A stretch of 64,000 bases of DNA. Origin: Linyphia triangularis. Its lineage: Eukaryota > Arthropoda > Arachnida > Araneae > Linyphiidae. The position numbers and the translations under genes are program-made. The notes under the pieces are model-generated. The model worked only from the letters and a program-made list of their open reading frames with translations, searched no databases and was not told the origin of the DNA. Positions 11,880 to 24,799 of the stretch are shown here, one piece after another. The stretch covers positions 2,026,201-2,090,200 of the forward strand of contig OZ021730.1 in NCBI GenBank assembly GCA_963978545.1, written 5' to 3'. Positions within the stretch are counted from its first letter, which is position 1. Each line of letters opens with the position of its first letter.

Positions 11880-12130
11880 TGATATTTCCTATAACTTTTA
11901 AAATTTCCATTTGAAATTTTAAGAACTGCTCGGCCTCAAATTTTTGCAGATGAGGCATGAGACTTTATAAAAGCGCCAATTTACTGCAAGGTTTCTCTCC
12001 TTCTATTGCTTTTAAAAATTCTAGTTCAATTTCAAAAGGTTTCTTTCACTTCTTAGTTTTTGGTGTACTTGATTTTGTAACTACTGGAGTAGATACATCG
12101 AAAACATCAGCGGAAGCTGTGTTTTTATGT
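11880..12130 (-). pseudogene. MADF/BESS-like DNA-binding protein remnant, copy A
   Basis: The minus strand reads a Ser/Thr-rich segment, then KKPFEIELEFLKAI, then SLMPHLQKFEAEQFLKF and EILKVI, with two in-frame stops. The last part resembles the BESS tail of the Myb/MADF-type second protein of Harbinger elements. The assignment rests on this motif and on position; no long frame remains. Confidence 0.4.
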
Positions 12131-13195
12131 GCGTAATTATATAACAGTTATTAGTATTTCTTATTTATTAATCATTGATGAACAACCAAACTAATAAGTA
12201 ATCAAATTGCAACTTCCGTGGTTCGAGGCCAACTCGCCATCCGACGTAAAGTCGGCTAATATGAAAGCGCCCATTTGGCTACGTGAACTACTGAATCATC
12301 CGTAGTCGGCCTGAAGCCGGATGTTTCAGTGGCACCCGACAGATGAAAACTCTCGTTCTTCTGATTTTTTGACTCACTAAAAGAACTCTCTTCTAACTCA
12401 CTAAGAGACTCACTTCTTCACCAGACTAAAAGAATTTCGTCTTCCTACTTTTTGTCGATCGACAAAAGTCGAATAATGTGAATGGAGCCTTACAGTTGAA
12501 CCCCAGGCAAGGCAGGCATCTGCCAGATTCATTCCCTTTCGACAGTTTGAAAGTTTTAAGTTCATTGTATAATTACTTGCTTGAAATTTGGATCGATTCG
12601 CTAGTTCAAAATCTAACCACTTTCGTATTTTCGTAGGTTGTGGTATCCTACTCTAAAACAAATTTTCAGTACATAACAGTAAATAGTGACGTAATTCTTT
12701 TAAAGCTCCATTTTATTTTATTTTGTTTGTTAAGAGCGACAATACAGGTTAGAAAAAAATGGTGGCAACATCTCTCTCTATCGGGAAATTTCGAGGTGTT
12801 TCCATTACGTGATCGGCTGAATGGATTTTTCGAAAAAATTCCAACGCTCTTTTTTAGAACATCGCTGTGCGAAATCATGTATCAGTTGAGGTTTGGCTGC
12901 TGCTTTGAAAAGAGCTGAGATTTTGTTTACTTGCTTTGTGCCGGCATTATCGCTGTATCTAATGTTGTATGTACCGAAGTCTGAAGGTTGAAGGTGATTT
13001 TATAGTTTGGAAAATTCGTGTGAGCCTTCAAAAGAAGAATAAATTATAGTTTCCATTTAGTAGCAAATGTGTCATCATTTCCACGGCAATAATTTCATAA
13101 CAATAGTACCATTCCATTGTATTATACTCAAAAATGTTACATTTGGAATTCATTACTTACGTATTAATAGTGAGGTGACTCTGACACTTTAAAAC

Positions 13196-13522
13196 TCACA
13201 CAATTCAGATTAACGGGGTGCATTCAACTATAAAAACTTTTATAGTTCAATATCTCTTAGTCGACAGCCACATTCACCTCTATGCCTTTCTCCACCAGAG
13301 GCGCTTCGAACTTTCCTTCAGAAATATATTAGGTACTTTCGCTTCGGAATTCAGGTAGTGTTAAATAATCTTTCCCCATGTTTTGGTTATAAGAAATTAT
13401 CAACAATGGTTTTTATATTTTTAATAGTCTAATATTCATTTAAAAACAAAAGAGTACAACGATTTTCCGCTCAACTTTAACGGGAGTGTAAAGACGTATT
13501 AAGAGATTTTTTTTTTCGTTTA
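13196..13522. repeat. 330-bp internal repeat, uninterrupted paralogue
   Basis: This is homologous to 2740-3092. After CGTTTA the sequence continues TGTAAAAACGAAATTCC, which matches the right flank of the Helitron in copy C (37933 onward). Position 13522/13523 is therefore a paralogous empty site. The copy B equivalent is at 28040/28041. Confidence 0.65.
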
Positions 13523-15188
13523 TGTAAAAACGAAATTCCTATAATTGAATTTAATTTTAAATCTATAGTTTTTGCATTAATTAAACTATTGAATATTTCA
13601 CTTAATCTTAATTGTTGTTCTTTTTAAAAATTAAAAAATAACCTTAAGCCTACATTTTTTTAAAAAGTTTTTTAAAAAAAACTACGATTTTTAAAAATAT
13701 TTTTGTGATAAATTCTAAATTTAAGAAACTTGGGAAAAACACTTTCAAATATCAGTTTAAATAATTGATAGTTTAGGATATAGTATTGAGTGCTTTAAAA
13801 TGACAGCTGAGCGAGTTTGAATTTATGTTTCTCATTTCTTAACATAGCACCGAAAAAGAAAATATTTTTTAGATCTACCCAAACCATGCTTTCTTACATT
13901 TCTTCATTTTTTTTTATTTCTGTATTAAAAAAGGTTTTACTGTACTATTTTCGAAATGGTAGATGTGGGGGGGGGGGGGGCAATTGGGGGGGAGGCAATT
14001 GAAAAGAAAATTAGGTACTTCAATAAAAATAGCCAATTTAAAGTTAGGGAAACTCACTGATTTTTTTTCTCTTCCAGTTTGCATTAAATTCAAAGGCAAG
14101 TTTTTATTGACGACCGTATGGTTATGCATTCAATTTTAATAATAGATAACGAAAACGTACAAAAAAATCTTGTTTAGTTTAGCTTGTAATAATACAAGTT
14201 GCTCTAATTTCAAATAACAGCACATTTAGATAATTCTCATGAACGACTTTCAAAAAGAATGTTATTTTCTTAAACCGTTTTTTTCTTTTTGTACATGTAA
14301 CATAAAAATAAAACATAAAACATTTATTCTATATTAAGTAGGGATTCTATGATGAGTAGGGATGAACGATATTTCAATAACAGTTCAAATTTATTGATAC
14401 TTGAATTCACGCGAACTAAGAGTTAACTAATTTTCAGTTTAACAGTTATTGAAATATTTTATATTCATTAGATGGCACTGAATATCCATTAATGGGAATT
14501 TATTATTTACAAGTTAAAAAATTAATTAGATAATTTCTCTGCTTTGGAATATCATTGAAAGGAAAAATGGAAATTTTTTTACTTTGTTATGATTTTCATG
14601 TTGTTCCCCCTTAATTTATTTGACGACAGGACCAATATCTTTTTTTTTTTAAGAAAGTTTATAAGTCTATTTCAGAATATTGAACTTTCAGATCACATTA
14701 CATTTGTTAGGGTCTCCCGCCATTTGGGTTGGGAGATAAAAAATGTGTGAATGGAGGAAAGCAATCTGAGACAATTTTCTTTTAGCCCTTAAATGCATAT
14801 TATTGTCAATTGTCTACATTACTTAAAACCTCATCAAAGGTTGCTACATAAACCGAAAAATCTCTTAATGTAGCAACCATTGCATTTTTTTTTTTTTTTT
14901 TTCATTTTTTTTTTTTTTTTTTTTAATTTATCAAAACTATTTTATAGTTTCCGAAAGAGATTATAATCTTGGGCTTTTTATTTCTTTATCTGTGACAATT
15001 TTTATTGTTTGGGGCGCTGTGCGTTGAGAACAATTTTCCTTAGGTGGTTGATACGAAGTACGATAATTTTTATAAAAAGTAATGAAAACACTTGAGAAAT
15101 TGTTTTCGGATAGCAAACAAAGTAAGAGTAACGAATAATAATTATATTATTGAATATACTGATAAAATTATGCAAGAAATATGTAGTG

Positions 15189-15222
<34 letters not shown>

Positions 15223-15457
15223 TGATATAAAAATACAGGATTAGCAAGAAATAGGCTGATCAATTTAGAGGGCGGTAGAATAGGTTATATTGGTCCAAAT
15301 GAGATAAAATTTGAACTGCAGATAATTCAAATGATACGCTTCACATTTGTTAAAAAAATTAGTTAAAAAATTCCCAAATAGATGACGATATAATTTATAT
15401 AAAACCTTTAACATGCTTCATACATGTTAAATAATATGGTTATTTACAAAAGTTGCA

Positions 15458-15570
15458 TTAAAACTGCTCGATATGTGCTCCTTCATTGTGACCAACTTGC
15501 TCTAATCGCAAAACCTTAATCGCAAACGCTGTTCTACAGATCTGACATAGTTGCAGGCCTTTTATTGCAG
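15458..15570 (-). pseudogene. Mariner-like transposase relic, copy B
   Basis: This is the same relic as at 980-1135 but with about 66 bp deleted across its middle, joining CGCAAAACCTTAATCGCAAA to the CGCTGTTC block. The terminal GAHIE-type reading remains. Confidence 0.4.
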
Positions 15571-17528
15571 ATATTGACGGCAAGTTGGTTTATTAGTATT
15601 CCTTAAAGGATTCCTTTTAGCAGCAGTTTTAGCCTCAAAATTTGATAGAATGCATTAAATGCATCAAAATTCAGTAAAACTATTTAGATTTAAGTTTTCT
15701 AGTGCTATTACATATCTACGAAATACAATATCAATGTTTTAAATGACATTTTATAAAATCGCTATGGCATATATTTAAATCAAAAGTATATCATCTATAA
15801 TTTGAAAGAAAAAAAAGGTGTTATTTTTAAACAATTTTCTCAAATTTATAAAATTATATGCTGCATGTAAGAAAGACATTTTTTTACAATTATGTTAGGT
15901 GAAATATAGTTGACCAAAAAAAGTACTTACGGATTCGTAAAACTATAATAGTAACTTCAATAAATAATGAAAGTGATTTTTACATTGTCGGGTAATAAGA
16001 TTGATAAAGCTCTAGAACTTACTGGGGAAAAAAGACATTGGAAAGTTGTCCTAGGCAGTAATATTTGTATTTAGTTTTTAAGAAATGGTGAGGAAATATA
16101 TTTTTGCATTAAAAAAAGGTGATTTTAAATTTTTATTAAGGTATAGTGGCTTCAAAAATTATACATTTTAAATGGACATAGCATCGTACAAGCGTACATA
16201 ACGTCATTTCATGAGTGAAATGCCGCCAATCCTTACAGCACAGGTTTTCGCGTTACAACCCTAAGGAAACTCCCTTGGCAATTTGCAAGTTCTTGCGAAT
16301 GCGCACTGGTAATTTTACGGCTCTTTGTCGTCACTCTCTTTTTATAGGCATTCTAGGCAGCAATAGAGAATGAGCATGGGAACTTAAAGAAGTTATATAC
16401 TTGTAGAAATCGAGGATCACAAATTCAAATATAAACTGGATCAGGTGAGATTTTGAAAAAACTTATAAGAAATAAGTTTTAATATTTAAAGTCCTCCACT
16501 GAGTTAATAGCTAAAAATCTTCCTAAGAACTGTTTCAGAACCTAATGCCCTATCAGCACCCTTTAATTCCCCATGTCCAGATGGCAATTGTATCTTTTGT
16601 CGGCGTATAGTAACACTATTTCATAAAGAGAATCTGCATATTGGCATTTTTCAAATGATTTTTCTTTAAAATTGCCAGGAGAAATGCAGATTCAGTCTTT
16701 ATTTAACTGTTAGTTGTAATTTAATGTTTCTCAAAATGTAGAATGTACCATTAACTGGGACCTAATTATAAGACTTACGACTTACTCATTGTTAAAATGT
16801 GCAATCGTTTGTTATATCTCAGAAGAGTTTCATACAATCCCGATAAGTAAATAAATTTTATATTTATAAATACAATGTGTATAAAAATTAAATTGGTGCC
16901 AGATGAATCGAACTACAGAACCCACATAATTATGCTTTTAACAAATCCAAATTATATTAGGCAATTAGATTATTATATATTTCTTAAGAACTAGTAGCAT
17001 TGCTATCGTATAACTAACGAAAGATTAGCACTAGAAAAAAATATATACATAAAATAAAATGAGAGGGAGAAATAAATTCATTTTTCGAATTAATAATAAT
17101 AATAATTGAAAAAGTAACATTTATAATAGGAAAAAAATATATAGAATTAATTTAAAGAATATTATAAATACATACAATTCAGAATATTGGTATGTTTTCA
17201 ACTCTAGAAAAAACCTTCATTTTTTCATTTTCTGTTAATGGACTCTTAAGACACACACACTGACTTCTCGATATATTTCCACTAGGGGCGCTGCTATGCG
17301 CACAGGCGCAAACAATCTTCCGGAATTATATTTGGCACTTTCGCTTCGGAATTCAAGAAGCATCAAATAATTTCTCCCTAAGTTATGCTTATAAAAAAAT
17401 ATTATTAACAATGTTTCGTATATTTATAATTGTCTTATAATGATTAAAAAACAAAAGATATCTACAAATTCATGTTTAATATTCCTGGGAGTATAAAGCC
17501 GTATTAAAAAAAAATTCTCTTTTGCTTA

Positions 17529-20500
17529 TCTATAATAATAATAAATGCTGCATCCCTGTCTGTCTGTGGATCTATAGGAACCTAATTAAAATTGGAGTAG
17601 AGCTCTGATTTTCAGCGTAAATAGTTTCGGTCTTCTATTTGTATACATGTCAAACAGAATGTTAAAATTAAAATTACTTCTTTTTTAATTAATATTTTTA
17701 ATTATTATTATTTTCTTTTTACAAAGTGACTTCAAACAGAGATATAGGTCTCAAATTTTCAAAATATGTAATTTTAACCTTCTAATTTGACTTTTGAAAA
17801 ACAGAATGTTGAAATATTAATTAGTTATTTTTTAATTAATTAATACATATTTTACAACACGATTTTTAATAAGGCTACAGCTCTGAAATTTTCAACATAA
17901 ATAATTTGGGCCTTCAAATTGGACTTTTGAAAAACATAATTTAAAATTATTTATTTAGTTCCTTTTTAATTAATTAGTTTAATTAGTTAATAAATATTTT
18001 ACAAAACGATTTCTAATTGAGTTATAGCTCTGAAATTTTCAATGCAAGTAGTTTTCGCCTTCTAATTAGACTTTTGACAAAAATTATATTTGTTTTCGCC
18101 TGATTGGTCAAGAACAATTTATCCTTGTGGTGTCACCCCCTAGTGGAGAATACACGAGAAAAGAAGCAGAATTGAGTTGAATTTGTTAGGAGAGACATGT
18201 CTCAAAACTGGAGCCGAGTGCTCAACTACAACTTATTCACTTTGAATAATTATAAATGTTTATAAGTATAAGTAAATCTATATAATGTGTGTGCCTTGTA
18301 TGTCTTTAAAAAATAATAGTAAAATTTCTACAGTCCACTACTTTAAATTAACTTAACTGAGCTCTGGACAGTATTAAAATTTTAATTTCTTTTTAATTAA
18401 TATTTTCACAAAAAGCGACTTATCATAGTCTTAGAGCTATGAAAGTTTCTAAATAAGTAGTTTTGACCTTCCAATTTTGCTTCCCACAAACACGTGTTAA
18501 AATAATCTTAAAGAGGTGTTGTATTATTGTAATAACGGGTATTTTTTGTTGCTCTATTAAGGCTTTACGTAGCAATTAGATTTTAGTGAGTGAAGCGAGC
18601 TTATCCTTAGCAGCAATAAACCATTTAACTAGCGAAGTGAGCCTATGTTTGCATAGTAATGAACCTTTCAACGAGTGAAGTAAGCCTGTTACTTATGTTG
18701 CATCATCGCATTATAGCTCTAGTGTTGCTGACGGCGCCAGATAATCTGAAAACAACCAAACAATTTTATGTCCAAATTTGTGCAAGGACAAAGAAGACTG
18801 TTCTTCGGAAAATAATACTTCAATTAATAGCGTTATTCGTAATTGCTCTATTAGATGGCCAGAAGTTCTGTTAGAAACACTCATGATCAGAGTATCGGGA
18901 CCTGAAAAAACCAAGGTTGTACTAGCATTGTGTGATTCAGCTTCGCAAAAGTCATACATTACTCAAGATCTTGTAGAGTTTTTAAACTTAAAAACTGATC
19001 ATACTGAATTTCTAAAACACAATTTATTTGGTGACATAGAAACGGAAAGAAAAAAAAAACTTAACATCACGCATTAAAATGTGAACTTCATGAAATTCGG
19101 GATAATTATACGTGTGATGCAGCATTGTTGGCTAAAGATACCATTTGTGGAAGAATTCCAAAAATAAATAACTCAGATGCAGAATACTTCACTAAGAATT
19201 GAATTTATTTGTCCGACAGTGAAAACAAAAGTTAAAATATCTCAGTCCTTCTAGGTGTTGATTATTTAGGAAAACTTTTGACTGGTTCTATTAGTCAACA
19301 ACCAAATGGTTTAACTGCTGTCCAAACATACCTGGGTTGGGTAGTTATGGGAAGATCAAAATAATGGACAAATAGTTCCAATCATGCCATGCCCATAATT
19401 TCGCTACATAGCGCTAGCAAAATCAGTGACCTTTGGTCATTAGATATTCTTGGTATACGAGATCCAGTAGAAACCAAAACAAAACCGAATTGGATAATGA
19501 TACTGTATCTTTCTTCCAAAAAACTGTTAATTTTCATGATGATAGATACGAGGTAAATCTACCATGGGTCGAAGGACATCCGGAATTACGTGATTTGCGT
19601 TTCCAATCGAAAAAACGTCTTAATACCATGACTTCAAATGGAAAAATTTGATTTGTATGACAAAATTTTAAAAGAACGGGAACAGCAGGGGACCATTGAG
19701 CAAGTACCTGATAGTATTAACGGAGAAAATTTAACGGAATTAAAATGCATGTATCTACCTTACAGAGCCATTTTAAGAAAGCTAGTTTAACGATAAAAAT
19801 TCCGCCTGTATTTGATGCCTCCGCTAGGGATAAAAATTCTGCAACGCTAAATCAATGTTTAGCCACAGGTCCAAATTACATAGAGATGATTCCTTTCATC
19901 CTAAACAGATTTCTAAAGGACAACGTCGGTGTAATATCAGACATTCGCAAAGCATTTCTTCAACTAAGCGTTTGTCCTACAGAGAAGGATTTTCTTCGTT
20001 TCCTGTGGTGGGATGATTTTGAAAGCCATAAAATTAAAACTTACTGATACTCTAAAGTTGTGTTTGGTCTATCTTTCAGACCGTTTCTGCTTATGGCAAC
20101 CATTTATCACCATCTGGACAAAGTAAAGGGAAATGAAAACGACATCGCAATGAAATTAAAAGACGCATTTTGCATCGACAATGACTTTTAAAGACAGTTA
20201 GTCAAATTATGTCCCGAGAGGGTTTTGAGCTTGCGGGTTGGGTAAATTCCTCACAGAGTGAAAACCAAAATCTGGATTTTGATAAAACTGCATGTACTCC
20301 TGTTCTTGGTCTAATATAGCAACCCGATTCAGAAATGTTAGCGTGCGATGTTAACTGCGCTAAAACCGAAATCGGCTAAACGTGATCAAAACGGCAACTT
20401 CTGTAAATAGCAGAAAAAATGTTCGATCCAATTGGCTTCACCGCACCCGTGACCCTCATTCCGAAACTTCTAATGTAAAGATTATTGAAACATGATAAGC

Positions 20501-21636
20501 TAACCTGGGACCAGAAACTGCCTTCAGGAATAGTGGAAGAATTCAAAAATTAGCTCGCTAGTTTAGAGTTTTTAAATTTAGTTCAAATTCCACTTTATTT
20601 TTAGGGTTTGACAAATGAGTCCTCTCTTTTACAGGATCAAACTGAGTTATGTGTCGAGGATCTAGATCAGAATGATTTGAATAGCCTTCGCAAACGTGCG
20701 AAACACCTTCACTCTGTTAAAGAAAAGCTAATAATGCGGTTCCATAAGGAATATATCTCCGTTCTTAAGCAGTCAGGTAATGTTCGTCAAACTCCACTGG
20801 GGTTTGGGGATATATTTTTAATCGGTTCAGATATCAAGAAAGGTGTTGATTGGCCTTTATCAAAGATTGTTCAAATTTATAAAGGTCGTGGTTGTGTTTC
20901 CCGCGTTGCAATGGTTAAAACTCAGATCAGAATGGGGAAATAGTTCGGCCGTTTCTACGGTTGTTCCGTTTGGAAATTTCAGGAAGAATTGGTGAAACGT
21001 TTTGAAGTGTGAAACCTAAAACTACACGAAGTGGAAGAATTATTAAACCTGTTAAGATTTAAAGCTAAATTTAAACTTTGAATGTTTTATATTTTGTTCT
21101 TTAACACTTTTATTGTTATATCTACTTTACATTTTTTGTAATAATTTAGTATTAAGTTTCCTAAATTGATTTTACCTCTTAATGCTAATGTTGAGTTTCC
21201 TAACTTTACTAAAGTTAAATTTTATAACCTTTTGTGGTTGGAGAATGTTGCATCATCCCCAATTGCAACTGATGATATGCCCAATAGATGGCGCAATATG
21301 TCTGCTTACTTTTAAAATTTTTTATTTCGAACGATATCTGTAACTTTGACTGTATTATTATTAAATAACTTTGAAAAGAACATGTTCGTCGTACTGTTCT
21401 GTTTATATACGGAACATGTAGACCAATACTTTTAGTATTTTACAGCTTATGTGTCAATGAACTTTTCAGCGAACAAAGTGAGCTCGATTTTGCGTAGCGT
21501 GGAACCTTCCTACGTACGAAGCGCCAAAAACTGGGACCTATACACCAATGATACACCAGGATTTCAGAAACGCGAAGCCTCACAGCTAGTTAAAATATTG
21601 CACATGTTAAAATTTCGTAGCGAAGCACGTGTATTA
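17529..21636 (+). mobile_element. Helitron, copy B (3' end lost)
   Basis: This is the copy B duplicate of 3093-7130, with the same TC start and the same truncation by the TA-flanked transposon at 21637. It carries the BEL/Pao insertion at 18696-21444. Confidence 0.75.
18696..21444 (+). pseudogene. BEL/Pao element with broken pol, copy B
   Basis: This is the duplicate of 4211-6938. Its left end reads TGTTGCATCATC, matching the 3' LTR start better than copy A does. The protease, RT (19745-20047) and integrase C-terminal (20608-20943) pieces are in the same order with the same major breaks. The RT piece has a slightly longer in-frame N-side because the 12-14-base deletion of A and C is absent. 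Confidence 0.72.
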
Positions 21637-24257
21637 GGGTGGAACGAAAAAATCAACTTTTGATTTTTAATTTGTAATAGTGCGGAAAAGTTGCTTTTTG
21701 ATGTAGATAAGATAAATTAAAAATATGAAAAATATTGGAGTACGTCTTGAGGTGCCGCAAAGCCGTTAAAGTTTCAAAAAATTGAAATTTTTGCTATATT
21801 TAAAAAAAATTTTGATGATAGAATCAACTTTAGATTTTAATTTGTAACAGCACGAAAAAGTTGCCTTATGGTGTAGATAAGATAAATTAAAAATATGAAA
21901 AATATTAGAATACGTCTTGAGGTGCCGCAAGTACGTTAAAGTTTCATAAAAACACACTTTTTTGAACTTTTTCAAAGATTTTTGCTTGTCTCGATTATGA
22001 AATAAATAGCTTCATTTATGCGTTATAAAATAAATAGAAAGATAAAAACAGTTTTAGTATTACATTGGCATCCAGGATTGGCTGGAGCGGATGTTGTGTG
22101 TGGGTTGAGGGGGGGGGGGGGGAATGGGGCAAATATTTGTCTGCGTGCGGTGACAAGCTCAGATCAGGTGTCAGGTCAGTAGCTGTGCCGAGTTCAGTTG
22201 AGTTGGCGCCTCCGCTCCGTCTAATGTGTTACAGATTAACATAATATTTTGGTAGTATGTGTTCTACTTTATAGTTGTGAGTAAAAATGGCTCAGTCTAA
22301 ATTAGTGAAGACAAGACAAATGTCGGAATGTCCTATTTTTGGGAAATGTAGTGATGTGCTTGATGTTGAACTGCCTACTTACGAATCTGTTATGAAGTGC
22401 TACTGTTATATCAGACAAAACCTCAAAAATGCTTCAGAGAAGGATCCTACTGTAAGTGAAATATGTGATACTTAAGTTCCCAAAATAGAGCAAATATGGT
22501 CAAGAGCTTCTATTCCCGTTGTTTCTAGCTAAAGAATTTTACTAATGATAAGAGCTTATCATGCTAAATACAGAAATTTATTAATGTCTAAAAGCAGAAA
22601 AGGGTCAGAAAAGTTTGACTGCAACCTCTCAAAATTTAGAGGCGAGGCCGAACGTTTATTTGATATTGTTGCCTGAAAAGTGTGTAAGCCTGTAAGTGTG
22701 GTAGCAGACAGTATACAGGAGTTTCTTGAAGATAGAGAACACAACAAACAATTTTTTAAACTTTACTGCTATTGGGTGCTATGGAACCGTTGTAAACACT
22801 GGACATAATAATGGTGTGATTTATTTGAGGGAAAAGGAAACACGAAGACCGTTACAATGGTTAATTTGTTTGTTCCATGATAATGAGCTACCATTGCGAC
22901 ATCTTTTTTGTCATTTAGATGGTAAAACAAAGGGACCCAATGCGTTTAAAGGTGAAATAGGTCAGCAGCTAGAAAACTGTGCTAATCTTCCTGTGGTTAC
23001 TTTCTTGCCAATTGAAAATAACCTTCCTCTTTTGGAGGACAAAAATTATTTAAGTACAGATCAGAAATATTTATTGGATATGTGTATTGGTGTATCAAGT
23101 GGAAATTGCTCCTTAGATTTATCTTTACGAAACCCTGGAAAACTTGCTCACTCCAGTTGGTTGACACTAGCCAACCGCGTGCTTAGATTGTATGTGGCAA
23201 CTGAGAATCCAACTCAAAATCTTAAGACTCGGGCTGAGTACATTGTGAAAGTGTATGTGCCTGTGTTTTAATATTAAGTTAAAACGTTCATGTACTTATG
23301 GTTCCAAACATCTGTTTAACCTAATCTCATATTCACGCTACCTCTCTGACAATCTCAAAAACGTTATAGATCCGGTTATACAAAAAAATGGGTATTTTGC
23401 GGCTTCAGAAAATCTCCTTTTGTCCATGCTATGTGATGAACGCCAAATTCAAAGAGAATTTGGTTTACGAAGTGTTTTAAAAGAAAGAACAGAAAGTAGA
23501 GGCGGAGTCAGGAAGTTCAAAGTTCCAAAGATAAACTTCGATGCAAAGGATTACATCGACATGATCTCATGTCCTGAAAATGACGTAACTGAACCTCCCT
23601 TGTGAAAACATGTTTCCAGTGACTCTCTCAAAGACTTTATACAGATGGCATAGGAAGATGAGCCAAATAGTAAAGTAGATCCGGTTATCAACTTTCCCCG
23701 GCTTCCTTGTCACACACAAGCAGTGGAAAGAACTGTGAAACTGGTGACCGAATCGGCTCAAAATGTCTGTGGTTCATCCGCAAGAGAAAGATATACAAGA
23801 GTTAAAATTGACTCACGTAGGAATATGCCAAAATTTAATACAAAAAACCAGTTTAATCTAGCAATGAAGTAGAAACAAACATTTTGCAGATGTAACATTT
23901 GCAATCATTAAAGATACAGAATTAAGAAATACAAAATTTTACATTAAAATATATATTTTATTATTATTATTATATTTTGTAATTCATAATTTTTTCCAAC
24001 TCTAATGCTTATATATGCATTTAAAACCATCTTTTGTAACATTATATATACGAGAAATTCATAAATTTTTTTTAACAAAGTTGATAATTTTTCATTTTTT
24101 TTTTTATAAATTTTAAGCTCTTTGCGGCACCTCAAGCTGTTGTAGTATTGCAACCAAATTTTTCCACCCTCTTTTTGAACCTAAAAGGCAACTTTTCCCC
24201 ACTATTACTATGCTAAAATTAAATAAAAAAATTTTAAAGGCCATTTTTGTTCCACCC
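21637..24257 (+). mobile_element. TA-flanked DNA transposon, copy B
   Basis: This is the duplicate of 7131-9750 at the same site of the unit, 2621 bp. The right inverted repeat has one change (TTTTTGTTCCACCC). It is nearly identical to copy A along its length, so it moved with the unit. Confidence 0.75.
22287..23616 (+). pseudogene. Orphan transposase-like gene, copy B
   Basis: The breaks and blocks are the same as in copy A, including the Tyr in GCYGTVVNTG. The last piece (23255-23605) differs at a few residues (QKNGY for QRNGY, ERTES for ARTES). Sharing all inactivating changes shows that the gene was dead before the unit duplicated. Confidence 0.6.
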
Positions 24258-24799
24258 TATTGATAATGTATTTATAAAATCAATTTTATATATAAGTATT
24301 ATTCAAGGAAATAAACTGGTGAAAAATTAATTAAATTATAAGGGGAATTTAGGAACCTTTATTTATTCCAGGAAATATCAGGTACTAGGAATATAATATG
24401 TTTTTAAGAAAGAAGAGGCAATGCTATCGTATATCTCAGATTGCAACTAGCAAAACATTCGTAATTAAAATGAAGTACGAAGGAGAATTAAATAGCTTTA
24501 TTCTAAAGAAATATTAATGTTTCAAAAAATAAAATACATAAACTTCAAAATACTAGGCACTAGAAATATATGTTTTTTAAGAAAAAGTAGAAATGCTATC
24601 ATAATACGCAAATTGACACTAATGAATCATGTGTACAAAAAGTGAAATAAGAAGAAATAAATAGCATTTTTTGAAGGAAAAATATAAATGTTTGAAAAAT
24701 TAAAACATAGGTATACACATCTCCATAAACAATGCAAAAGGTAAAATACTCATTTTACTTACAAAATATACCATGAATTTCAACAGAATCTATCTCATA

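Larger units (their letters stand above)
10293..12489 (+). mobile_element. PIF/Harbinger element, copy A (2197 bp)
   Basis: The terminal inverted repeats are GGCTCCTTTCACATTATCCGA and, inverted at the right, GGCTCCATTCACATTATTCGA. The flank on the right is TTA and on the left ATA. The diverged copy at 41336 has CTC-TTA-CAGTTG with no insert, so the target was TTA, the usual TWA target of this superfamily, with one later change at the left. It contains a transposase first-exon remnant and, on the opposite strand, a MADF/BESS-like piece, the usual two-gene content. Confidence 0.8.
213..14681. repeat. Tandem array unit, copy A (about 14.5 kb)
   Basis: Copy A and copy B align colinearly along their whole length with only scattered substitutions and small indels, and both begin with GAACTTTCAGATCACATTAC. 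The copy comprises AT-rich unit sequence with a mariner-like relic (980-1135), a Helitron with a BEL/Pao insertion (3093-7130), a TA-flanked transposon (7131-9750) and a Harbinger element (10293-12489). Outside these I see no gene. The stretches 213-960, 1150-2500, 9751-10292, 12493-13195 and 13530-14681 hold only AT-rich unit sequence with homopolymer runs. Confidence 0.9.

Noticed and set aside
12205..12230. GTGGTTCGAGGCC resembling a B box
   Set aside because: It is inside the Harbinger element without other tRNA features.
12640..12918. 92-codon frame kept in copies A and B (27158-27436)
   Set aside because: It is conserved only because the units are duplicated; the diverged copy at 41426 does not keep the frame and no motif is visible.
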